Part shown: piece by piece, positions 1 to 6,655 of the stretch
Layout: every line of letters starts with the position of its first letter
Position numbering within the stretch: position 1 is the first letter of the stretch
From: Xanthobacteraceae bacterium
GTDB lineage: Bacteria; Pseudomonadota; Alphaproteobacteria; Rhizobiales; Xanthobacteraceae
Reading direction: 5' to 3'
DNA length: 13,794 bases
Assembly: GCA_030037185.1 (NCBI GenBank)
Contig: JASHRR010001343.1
Span: 1 to 13,794 of the forward strand
The notes under the pieces: generated by a model
Told to the model about the DNA's origin: nothing
Seen by the model: only the letters and a program-made list of their open reading frames with translations
Databases searched by the model: none
Program-made: the position numbers and the translations under genes

Positions 1-131
1 AGCGCAACCTCATCGAGCGCTTCTTCAATAAAATTAAGCACTTTCGGGGCATCGCGACCCGCTACGACAAACTCGCCCGAAATTTTCTCGCAGCGGTCCA
101 ACTGGTCGCGACTATCATCCTTCTCAACTGA
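1..131 (+). CDS. IS5-family transposase, C-terminal end (partial)
   Basis: The open frame enters from the left edge (first full codon at base 3) and stops with TGA at 129-131. The 42 visible residues contain RNLIERFFNKIK, then FRGIATRYDKLARNF, then a hydrophobic tail ending ATIILLN. This is the typical C-terminus of IS5-family DDE transposases (IS427/IS1031-like subgroups), where the glutamate of the ERFFNKIK segment is the last acidic residue of the DDE triad. The start, the two catalytic aspartates and most of the protein lie outside the window, so it cannot be said whether the transposase is intact. The stop codon almost touches the terminal repeat, as usual in these compact elements. Confidence 0.85.
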   Translation, partial: RNLIERFFNKIKHFRGIATRYDKLARNFLAAVQLVATIILLN

Positions 132-141
132 GGACAGGCCC
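1..141 (+). mobile_element. Right end of an IS5-family insertion sequence
   Basis: The transposase stop is followed at once by GAGGACAGGCCC (130-141) and then the bases TAG. In related IS elements the ends look like GGGCCTGTCCTC, the reverse complement of this, and a TA dinucleotide is the duplicated target. I therefore place the right inverted repeat at about 130-141 and the target TA at 142-143. The left end is outside the window, so the repeat could not be matched against its partner. Boundary inferred; element identity from the transposase tail. Confidence 0.6.
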
Positions 142-161
142 TAGCAATTCGCCCCGACCTT

Positions 162-190
162 TTGAGTTGGTCGTTGCACGCGCCTTCAAT
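162..190 (+). promoter_or_regulatory. Possible sigma-70 type promoter upstream of the efflux operon
   Basis: TTGAGT (162-167) and TTCAAT (185-190) are separated by exactly 17 bases. Each hexamer matches 4 of 6 consensus bases. It lies between the IS end and the paired dyads, about 200 bp before the adaptor gene. In GC-rich alphaproteobacteria such matches are weak evidence, so this is only a candidate. Confidence 0.2.
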
Positions 191-258
191 TAAAGACGCT
201 TCATCTTGAGCGTTCAGCGAAGCGGCGGGGAGCTTTAGTTCCCTGATGGGCAGAGCAG

Positions 259-295
259 TTGTGATTTGTCGCAATAGACTGTGACTTCTCACAGT
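259..295. promoter_or_regulatory. Two similar dyads 20 bp apart (candidate operators)
   Basis: TTGTGATTTGTCGCAA (259-274) and CTGTGACTTCTCACAG (279-294; perfect arms extend to 278-295) have the same layout: a 6-bp arm, a 4-bp spacer and a 6-bp arm. The first has one mismatch between arms, the second none. They agree at 11 of 16 positions, and their centres (266.5 and 286.5) are 20 bp apart, about two helical turns. This is what a pair of dimer-binding sites on one face of DNA would look like. The layout resembles a CRP/FNR half-site pair, but that family uses a 6-bp spacer between TGTGA and TCACA. The binding protein is unknown. Confidence 0.45.
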
Positions 296-320
296 GGACC
301 TTCCAGGTTCTGCGCGACAC

Positions 321-363
321 ATTTTTCCCTTAGCACCGCGGATTTTTTCCCTTGGCACCGCGG
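321..363 (+). repeat. Tandem duplication of 21/22 bp before the adaptor gene
   Basis: Copy 1 (321-341) and copy 2 (342-363) are adjacent and differ only by one extra T in the T-run and one A-to-G change. Each reads ATTTTT(T)CCCTT, then A or G, then GCACCGCGG. The second copy ends one base before an ATG in the frame of the adaptor. The change in copy 2 makes a TTG codon (352-354) that opens the same frame, but the tandem nature suggests leader DNA, not coding sequence. Confidence 0.8.
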
Positions 364-393
364 ATGGTTGCCTCAACAAGCTGGCTTGTTGGC

Positions 394-1620
394 ATGAACA
401 CCGAGAGACGCACCATCACGCTCGGCGCGGCGGTGATCGCGATCGTTGCGAGTTTTTTGGCGGGAGCCTATGTGGCCAGCCGCTATCGCGTTCCCCCGCC
501 TGGCTCATTAGCGGTGGGCGATGCCGTTGCGGCGCCTGAGACCGCCGCTGGCCCAAAGGCCGCTCCCAAGGCCAACACGGTCGAACTTCTGGAAACTCAG
601 CTCAAAGCCGTCAAGGTGGAAGTTGCCTCGGAACGCGAGTTCCCGCTGGAGAAGCAGGCGGTTGGCAGCATCGATTTTAACGAAGAGATGCTGACTCCGG
701 TTTTCACGCCCTATCAGGGCAGGATCGTCGGGCTGTTCGCCAAGGTCGGGGACGAGGTGCAAAGGGGTCAGACCCTATTCACCATCGATAGCCCGGACTT
801 GCTTGCGGCCGACTCCAGTCTGATCTCCACCGCCGGAGTGCTACAGCTGACCACACGCAATCTGGCGCGGCTTCGCTCCCTTTATGAGTCGCGAGCTGTG
901 TCCCAAAAGGATCTCGAGCAGGCCATCTCCGATCAGCAGACCGCCGAAGGCGCATTGCGAGCTGCGCGCGATGCCGTCCGCATTTTCGGCAAGACCGATG
1001 CGGAGATCGACAAGATCGTGGGCGAGCGCATGGCGGACCCGACGCTTGTGGTGCCGAGCCCGATTTCCGGCCGGGTTACGGCGCGCAATGCGGCGCCCGG
1101 ACTGCTGGTGCAGCCCGGCAACGCGCCGGCGCCGTTCACTGTCGCCGACATTTCGACCATGTGGATGCTCGCGAATGTCGCTGAGAGCGACAGCCCCTCG
1201 TTCCGCGTCGGGCAGGACGTCAGGGTTACTGTCATGGCCTATCCAGGTCGTGAGTTCGGCGGCCGGATTTCGACGATCGGGTCGATGGTCGATCCGATCA
1301 CCCACCGTGTCCTGGTCCGCTCGGAAATCGATGATCCCCAGCACGAGCTGCGATCCGGAATGTTCGCCAATTTCGTCATCAGCACCGGCGAGCCGATGCG
1401 CTCCGTCGCGCTCCCCTACGACGGCGTGGTTCGCGAAGGCGATGGAACCATGACGGTGTGGGTCACCGCCGATCGCCGGCGCTTTACCCAGCGGCCGGTG
1501 AAAGTCGGCCTTCTGCGAGATGGGTACTATCAGGTCCTCGAAGGCCTGCAGCCCGGCGAGTTGGTGGCCACCGAAGGCGCCCTGTTTCTAAGCAATGCCT
1601 TGGCGATCGCGGCACGCTGA
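394..1620 (+). CDS. RND efflux periplasmic adaptor (HlyD/CzcB-type membrane fusion protein)
   Basis: Adaptor that links the inner-membrane RND pump to an outer-membrane channel across the periplasm. With the ATG at 394 the protein has 408 residues and begins MNTERRT followed by one hydrophobic segment (about 8-28), read as an uncleaved membrane anchor; no lipobox cysteine is seen. Two halves of a lipoyl-like barrel-sandwich are visible, around residues 100-137 (FTPYQGRIVGLFAKVGDEV) and 219-242 (VPSPISGRVTARNAAPG), with a helical hairpin between. A beta-barrel and a membrane-proximal domain follow. No His-rich or Met-rich metal-binding extension is present. ATG 364 and TTG 352 are in-frame alternatives; none has a good Shine-Dalgarno, and 394 was chosen because the MNTERRT plus anchor start looks natural. 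It precedes the exported protein by 49 bp, likely one transcript. Metal specificity cannot be read from this gene alone. Confidence 0.88.
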   Translation: MNTERRTITLGAAVIAIVASFLAGAYVASRYRVPPPGSLAVGDAVAAPETAAGPKAAPKANTVELLETQLKAVKVEVASEREFPLEKQAVGSIDFNEEMLTPVFTPYQGRIVGLFAKVGDEVQRGQTLFTIDSPDLLAADSSLISTAGVLQLTTRNLARLRSLYESRAVSQKDLEQAISDQQTAEGALRAARDAVRIFGKTDAEIDKIVGERMADPTLVVPSPISGRVTARNAAPGLLVQPGNAPAPFTVADISTMWMLANVAESDSPSFRVGQDVRVTVMAYPGREFGGRISTIGSMVDPITHRVLVRSEIDDPQHELRSGMFANFVISTGEPMRSVALPYDGVVREGDGTMTVWVTADRRRFTQRPVKVGLLRDGYYQVLEGLQPGELVATEGALFLSNALAIAAR

Positions 1621-1669
1621 CACAACAGGCGCCGATCGCACGCCACACAAGGGGTAGGTCAGCGAATTG

Positions 1670-2476
1670 ATGATGACGATGAAGAACATGCAATTCCTTG
1701 GAGTAACCTTCGCTGGGATGCTCTGTGCGGCGCTCGCTGCGGCCCCCGCCGTATTGGCCCAGGGGGCTGCGAATTCCGGTCGAAATGCTTCTCACATTGA
1801 GGGCGGGGTCAGTGACGACACTGCAACCAAAAGCGAGACCCATTTCAACGGCGTCGATCCGGCGGGCGACCACAGCGCAAATGGGTCCCGCGTGAGCGAT
1901 GCGGGTCACCTTGGCGTTGCGGCCCATGACGGACCCGGCGTCGAAGCGAGCCGCACAGGTGCGGCGCCTGCAAGCGCGCCCGGCCTGACAAGACCTGGTG
2001 CGGACGACCTCGGTCCAATCAGGCTCGAAGGCTTCACCGGCCTGCAGCGCCGCGCCAACCGCAACGCGCTGATCGCCAACGCGCCGAAGACACCTGGCAG
2101 GCCGCCGGCCGCCATTGGCATCAGTGCGCCGCTCATGTTGTCCGGCGCGAACGGTGGGACGGGGCGCAGCGCCGCCAGCGTGCCTGCCGCCGGTTCGGCC
2201 TATGGCCCCCTGAGCTCGGGACGCAATGGCGCGGGCTTGAAAAGGTCTGCGGCGACCGGCGCCAATACCGTCGCTAGCGTAGCCACCGCAACCGGGGCCG
2301 GCGCGGCGTGGCATCGTCCACGTCTGCCGTCCAGCACCGTTACGGGGGCGCTGCCCCATGCCGCCGTCATCAGCGGCACGACCGTGAGCCACATCGCGTC
2401 GGGCCCCGGCTATCTGGGCGGGCCCGCAAAGGACCGTTCCGGTATCAACGGAACTGCAATTCGACCGAAGTACTGA
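1670..2476 (+). CDS. Exported Gly/Ala-rich protein of unknown function inside the efflux operon
   Basis: Unrecognised protein of 268 residues between the adaptor and the pump. ATG codons at 1670, 1673 and 1679 are all possible starts; AGGGG and TAGG lie shortly upstream. The N-terminus has a Lys, a hydrophobic core (about 9-25) and APAVLA before Q31, a good Sec signal peptide with cleavage after A30. The mature part is low in hydrophobic stretches, rich in Gly, Ala, Ser, Thr and Asn, and has no Cys. Five His (42, 58, 68, 80, 86) lie near Asp/Glu in the first mature segment, which could bind metal (inference). A short charged stretch, RLEGFTGLQRRANRNALIANA-like, sits near 120-145. The sequence suggests a largely disordered periplasmic or secreted protein. 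It lies 49 bp after the adaptor stop and 38 bp before the pump start, so co-transcription is likely. A long open frame on the opposite strand is judged a high-GC shadow. Confidence 0.65.
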   Translation: MMTMKNMQFLGVTFAGMLCAALAAAPAVLAQGAANSGRNASHIEGGVSDDTATKSETHFNGVDPAGDHSANGSRVSDAGHLGVAAHDGPGVEASRTGAAPASAPGLTRPGADDLGPIRLEGFTGLQRRANRNALIANAPKTPGRPPAAIGISAPLMLSGANGGTGRSAASVPAAGSAYGPLSSGRNGAGLKRSAATGANTVASVATATGAGAAWHRPRLPSSTVTGALPHAAVISGTTVSHIASGPGYLGGPAKDRSGINGTAIRPKY

Positions 2477-2514
2477 TCGCCGACAATCTGGTTCAACTGT
2501 ACGGGGCGCGAAGC

Positions 2515-5500
2515 GTGTTGAAGGGGCTTGTCGTATTCGGATTGACGCGGCGGCCGATCATTCTTTTGGGCTTACTGGTGTTCGTCGGCGCTGGAATTGC
2601 CGCCTTCTTCAAGTTGAACATCGAGGCCTATCCGAATCCGGCGCCGGTCATTCTGGAAATCACCGCGCAGGCCGCCGGCCAATCGGCCGAGGAGATGGAG
2701 CGCTATTACACCATCCCGATGGAGGTGGGTCTTTCGACAACGCCTGGCGTCGATGTGATCCGTTCCACGTCGTTTTACGGGCTCTCGTTTGTCCGGGTCA
2801 CCTTCAATTATGGCATCGACTACTATTTCGCTGTCCAGCAGGCCGCGCTCAATCTCCAGCAAAACGTAAGCCTGCCGAACAATGTTTCGCCCCAGATCCA
2901 GGCGTCGAGCCTGGTCGGCGAGGTATTTCGCTATCAAGTCGTGGGCCCGCCGCACTTCGGCTTGACCAATCTTCGCACTGTCCAGGACTGGGTGCTCCAA
3001 CGCCGTTTCCTCACGGTTCCGGGAGTGGTGCAGGTCAATACCTGGGGTGGGACCACCAAGGAGTACGAGGTCGAGGTCGATCTCAACAAGCTCGATGCCT
3101 ACAGCGTCACCCTACCCCAGGTGATCTCGGCGATCGGCAACGCCAACCTCAATGTCGGCGGGCGCACCATCAACATGGGGCAGCAATCCATGAACGTGCG
3201 TGGCGTCGGCTTGATCGACTCGGGCGGCACGGCCGATCTGACCCAGGGCTACAAGGTCCAGGATATCGAAAACATCTCGCTCGCCCAGGTGAACGGCGTT
3301 CCGGTGCAGATCAAGGACGTCGCCAGGGTGTACGTCGGCAACGTACCGCGGCTTGGCAAGGCCGGGCGCGACAACGAGGACGACGTGGTGGCGGCGATTC
3401 TGGTGATGAACCGGACGCTGCATACCAACGACGTCGTAGGGCGGATCAAGGCAGAGGTTGAAAAGATCAACAGCGACGGCACCTTGCCGCCTGGCGTCAA
3501 GGTGGTGCCGTTCTATGATCGCACCACGCTCGTGAACGTCACGACCAGCACGGTGCTGCACAACCTTGTGTTCGGCTGCCTGCTGGTCTTCGTCATTCAG
3601 TGGATTTTCCTCGGCGACCTGCGCAGCGCCATCATCGTCGGGGTCAACATCCCGTTCGCCCTGTTCTTCAGCATCATCATCCTGGTGCTGCTCGGACAGG
3701 ACGCCAACCTGTTGTCGGTCGGCGCGGTCGATTTCGGCATCATCGTCGACTCGGCGGTGATCCTTGTGGAGAACGTCTTCCGCAATTGCCAGGGAAGTCC
3801 GGAAGCACGGCAAACGTTGCTGGATCACCTGGCGGAGGAACGGTGGGGTTCCGATCCCACCCGGGCAACCGACGCGGCCGCGACGACCACCTGGACCGAA
3901 CGGCTCCGCCTGATCCTGGTCAGCGCGCTCGAAGTCGACAAAGCAATCTTCTTCTCAGCCACCATCACGGTGGCGGCTTTCGTTCCATTGTTCACCATGC
4001 AGGGTGTCGAAGGCCAGATTTTCAATCCAATGGCACGCACGTACGGATTTGCGCTTGCAGGCGCGCTGCTTGCCACCTTCACCATCACGCCGGTGCTCGC
4101 GTCGATGCTGCTGCCTAAGCACATCCAGGAAGTCGAGACCATTGTGGTTCGCGCCTTGCGGGCCCTCTATTCGCCGGCGCTGCACTGGGCCTTGACGCAT
4201 CGCAGGACCTGCGTAGGGGCCTCGCTCGCGTTTTTGGCTTTGACCGGGCTGTTGATCCCGCAGCTCGGAACCGAATTCCTGCCTGCACTGGAGGAGGGCA
4301 ATCTGTGGATCAGGGCGTCGATGCCGCCCACCATCTCGCTCGAAGCGGCGATGCCGTCGGTTACCAGGATGCGCGAGATTTTGCTGAGCCACCCCGAGGT
4401 CATCACCGTGGTTTCCCAGCATGGGCGGCCGGACAACGGCAGCGACGCGGCCGGTTTCTTCAACGCCGAATTTTTCGTACCGCTCAAACCGTTCGGCGAG
4501 TGGGAGCGCGGCATGACGAAGGAAAAGCTCGTCGAGGAGGTCCAGGCCCAATTCGCGAGCGAGTTCCCCGGGGTCGGTTTCAACTTCTCTCAGTACATCC
4601 AGGACAACGTCGAGGAGGGCCTGTCGGGGGTCAAGGGCGCCAATTCGGTCAAGGTCATCGGCCCCGATCTGGCCAAGCTCGAACAGATTGCCGACCAGAT
4701 CAAGCGCGAGATGGACCAGATCAAGGGCGTCGCGGACCTCGGCATCTTCCGAGTCCTGGGGCAGCCCAATCTCAACATCAAAGTCGATCGTGATAAGGCG
4801 GCGCGCTATGGTCTTAACACGGGCGACGTCAATTCAGTCGTGCAGGCCGCTCTGGGCGGCACCGTGGCGACTACCCAGCTCGAGGCCGACCGCCAATTCA
4901 ACGTGACGGTGCGGCTCGCGCCAGAATACCGCAGCACCTTCGATTCGGTTGGACGGATCAAGGTTGGATTTACGACACCGAGCGGCGCCAATGCCTATGT
5001 TCCCTTGAGCGAGATCGCCGACATCTCGATCGACACTGGCGCTTCCTACATCTTCCACGAACGAAACGCGCGCTTCATACCCATCAAATTTAGCGTTCGC
5101 GGCCGCGACCTTGGCTCGACGGTCGCGGAGGCGCAGGAGCGCATTGCCCGCAACGTGTCCCTGCCGAACGGCTATCGCATCACCTGGGCCGGCGAATTCG
5201 AGGAATTGCAGCAGGCCAAGGCCCGGCTGGCGGTGGTGGTGCCAATCAGCCTGATGATGATCCTGGTGCTGCTTTATGGCCTGTTCAATTCGCTGCGCGA
5301 TAGTCTTCTCGCCCTCGCCGGCATTCCGTTTTCGATCGCCGGCGGCGTCATCGCTTTGTTTGTCACCGGGCTTGACTTCAGCATCTCGGCCGCGATCGGC
5401 TTCGTCTCACTGTTCGGCGTCTCGGTGATGAACGGCATCCTGATCATCACCTATTACAATCAGACGCGCAGCCGCGGGATGGGTACCATCGAGGCGATGT

Positions 5501-5763
5501 ATCACGCCGCCGAGCAACGGATGCGCCCGATGTTGATGACGGCCTTGTCGGCCTGCATCGGCCTGCTGCCAGCTGCAGTCTCGACCGGGATCGGCAGTCA
5601 GGTCCAGCGGCCACTGGCGACCGTCGTGGTGGGCGGCATGCTGATCGGACCGGTCATCATGCTGGTGGTGGTTCCGGCGCTGCAGACCTTGTTCCTGGAT
5701 TGGCGCGGAAGCCACCGCGAGCCGACCTTCCGTGAAGACGAACCGGGTCTCGCCGAAATTTGA
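2515..5763 (+). CDS. CzcA-type heavy-metal efflux RND pump (HME family)
   Basis: Inner-membrane proton/substrate antiporter of an RND tripartite efflux complex, 1082 residues from GTG 2515 (CzcA is about 1060). TM1 is at about 14-32, TM2-6 about 345-535, TM7 near 566-585, TM8-12 about 905-1062, with two large periplasmic loops between. TM4 carries DFGIIVDSAVILVEN: D406, D412 and E419 line up with CzcA D402, D408 and E415, the charged residues of proton transfer and the mark of the HME subfamily. Other family blocks seen are SAEEMERYYTIPME, TSFYGLSFVRV, GVVQVNTWGG, GTEFLPALEEGN and QRPLATVVVGG. No CusA-like Met relay was recognised, so Cu/Ag export is less likely than Zn/Co/Cd/Ni-type divalent cations (inference). 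The cytoplasmic loop after TM4 (about 421-474) looks somewhat longer than in CzcA. The frame stays open upstream to 2308, but that part overlaps the previous gene and is not membrane-pump-like; GTG 2515 has GGGGCG shortly upstream. The gene follows the exported protein by 38 bp. No outer-membrane factor gene follows. Confidence 0.92.
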   Translation: MLKGLVVFGLTRRPIILLGLLVFVGAGIAAFFKLNIEAYPNPAPVILEITAQAAGQSAEEMERYYTIPMEVGLSTTPGVDVIRSTSFYGLSFVRVTFNYGIDYYFAVQQAALNLQQNVSLPNNVSPQIQASSLVGEVFRYQVVGPPHFGLTNLRTVQDWVLQRRFLTVPGVVQVNTWGGTTKEYEVEVDLNKLDAYSVTLPQVISAIGNANLNVGGRTINMGQQSMNVRGVGLIDSGGTADLTQGYKVQDIENISLAQVNGVPVQIKDVARVYVGNVPRLGKAGRDNEDDVVAAILVMNRTLHTNDVVGRIKAEVEKINSDGTLPPGVKVVPFYDRTTLVNVTTSTVLHNLVFGCLLVFVIQWIFLGDLRSAIIVGVNIPFALFFSIIILVLLGQDANLLSVGAVDFGIIVDSAVILVENVFRNCQGSPEARQTLLDHLAEERWGSDPTRATDAAATTTWTERLRLILVSALEVDKAIFFSATITVAAFVPLFTMQGVEGQIFNPMARTYGFALAGALLATFTITPVLASMLLPKHIQEVETIVVRALRALYSPALHWALTHRRTCVGASLAFLALTGLLIPQLGTEFLPALEEGNLWIRASMPPTISLEAAMPSVTRMREILLSHPEVITVVSQHGRPDNGSDAAGFFNAEFFVPLKPFGEWERGMTKEKLVEEVQAQFASEFPGVGFNFSQYIQDNVEEGLSGVKGANSVKVIGPDLAKLEQIADQIKREMDQIKGVADLGIFRVLGQPNLNIKVDRDKAARYGLNTGDVNSVVQAALGGTVATTQLEADRQFNVTVRLAPEYRSTFDSVGRIKVGFTTPSGANAYVPLSEIADISIDTGASYIFHERNARFIPIKFSVRGRDLGSTVAEAQERIARNVSLPNGYRITWAGEFEELQQAKARLAVVVPISLMMILVLLYGLFNSLRDSLLALAGIPFSIAGGVIALFVTGLDFSISAAIGFVSLFGVSVMNGILIITYYNQTRSRGMGTIEAMYHAAEQRMRPMLMTALSACIGLLPAAVSTGIGSQVQRPLATVVVGGMLIGPVIMLVVVPALQTLFLDWRGSHREPTFREDEPGLAEI

Positions 5764-5801
5764 GGGCATCGCGATCGACCGTAGCTTGCGCCGTTCCGGT
5801 G

Positions 5802-5817
5802 CGAAAGCCGGCTTTCG
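5802..5817. promoter_or_regulatory. Perfect 16-bp palindrome in the convergent gap after the RND gene
   Basis: CGAAAGCCGGCTTTCG is fully self-complementary. It lies 38 bp after the RND stop and 61 bp beyond the response-regulator stop, between genes that converge. As RNA it can fold with a CCGG loop from either strand. There is no T-run, so a bidirectional Rho-independent terminator is possible but not classic; a protein site or mRNA 3'-end stabiliser is an alternative. Confidence 0.4.
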
Positions 5818-5878
5818 GCGAGACGAAGTTCGGCGCGCTCAAGCGGGCAATGGGCTGGGCTTGTGCGCCCTACTGCCG

Positions 5879-6484
5879 CTACGGCTCGATCAGGCGGCTG
5901 GTGGCGGCCTTGATTGCCGCCTCGACACGGGTCGCGGCGCCGAGCTTCTCGCGTGCGTTGTCGATGTGGAAATCGACGGTCCGCTTCGATAATCCCATGA
6001 TTTGCGCGATCTCGGCGGACGTCTTGCCACGCGCCGCCCAGGTCAGCGTCTCGACTTCGCGGTCGTTCAGGTCAACCTGCTTTGACCAAATCTCGTTGCG
6101 CGCAACACCCGCGAGGCGTGCTGTGATGATGGCGTCGAGCCGATCGAAATCGAGCGGTTTGCTCACATAGTCGTCGGCGCCGAGCTGGCGTCCCTTAAGC
6201 TCGGTGTCCCGATCCGTCAGCGCAGTCAGGAACACAAACGGCATGTTGCGAAACCGCGGAGCGACCGCGGTGAGCCGTTCCAAAAGCTCGAAACCGGACA
6301 TCACCGGCATGCTGATATCCGACAACACGAGGTCGGGCCGGAACTTGAGGATAGCGGCGAAGCCATCGCGACCGTCATGCGCGACGTGGACATCGTAGCC
6401 GCGCTCGGCCAGCTCCTCGGCAATCAGGGCTGCAGTCTCGCGGTCGTCTTCGATGCAGAGGACTTTTTTGCGCGATTCCGGCAT
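5879..6484 (-). CDS. Two-component response regulator, REC plus LuxR-type HTH
   Basis: DNA-binding response regulator of 201 residues. The receiver domain (about 7-125) has the acidic pocket E12/D13/D14, the phospho-acceptor D56 in LVLSDISMP, the switch T87 and K109 in YVSKP, so it should be phosphorylatable. The C-terminal LuxR/GerE helix-turn-helix (about 139-197) contains LNDREVETLTWAARGKTSAEI and LSKRTVDFHIDNAREKLGA, the usual recognition-helix signature. It is transcribed away from the sensor kinase at 6656, with 171 bp between their starts, so the two are a likely cognate pair. It converges on the RND gene, leaving 115 bp. No strong Shine-Dalgarno precedes ATG 6484. Targets are unknown; the neighbouring efflux operon is the obvious candidate, by position only. 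Confidence 0.93.
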   Translation of the reverse strand: MPESRKKVLCIEDDRETAALIAEELAERGYDVHVAHDGRDGFAAILKFRPDLVLSDISMPVMSGFELLERLTAVAPRFRNMPFVFLTALTDRDTELKGRQLGADDYVSKPLDFDRLDAIITARLAGVARNEIWSKQVDLNDREVETLTWAARGKTSAEIAQIMGLSKRTVDFHIDNAREKLGAATRVEAAIKAATSRLIEP

Positions 6485-6504
6485 TGGCGTTCTTGGTCAG
6501 GAGG

Positions 6505-6519
6505 CCGGCGCAGCGCCGG
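6505..6519. promoter_or_regulatory. GC-rich dyad in the leader of the response-regulator gene
   Basis: CCGGCGC (6505-6511) and GCGCCGG (6513-6519) are perfect 7-bp arms around one A. It lies 20-35 bp upstream of the regulator start codon. It could be an operator for autoregulation or a small hairpin in the 5' leader. In DNA this GC-rich a chance dyad is quite possible. The rest of the 171-bp divergent gap holds an AT-rich stretch (about 6530-6580) where promoters for both genes may lie, but no convincing -35/-10 pair was found. Confidence 0.3.
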
Positions 6520-6655
6520 GTGCAGCAAAGCTTAAGATATTTTGGCCTCGGAATGAGGAAAAAAATGTCATAATGAGGGCTGGCCGACTCGATAAGGGAC
6601 TCACAACGCGCCACCGGGCGCGACGCATCTCGCAGGCAACAGACGGTCCGCCCCA

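Noticed and set aside
280..293. CRP/FNR site TGTGA...TCACA
   Set aside because: The spacer is 4 bases, not 6, so the standard dimer would not fit.
352..393. Earlier starts (TTG 352, ATG 364) for the adaptor
   Set aside because: No Shine-Dalgarno, and the TTG sits in a tandem DNA duplication. Kept only as alternatives.
1484..2392. Long open frame on the minus strand opposite the adaptor end and the exported protein
   Set aside because: Its translation is Arg/Gly-rich with no signal or domain, overlaps the firm 3' end of the adaptor, and the plus frame has a clear signal peptide. Judged a high-GC shadow.
2308..2514. N-terminal extension of the RND pump frame
   Set aside because: It lies entirely over the exported-protein gene apart from the last 38 bp, adds residues unlike any RND N-terminus, and the GTG at 2515 gives the normal start just before TM1.
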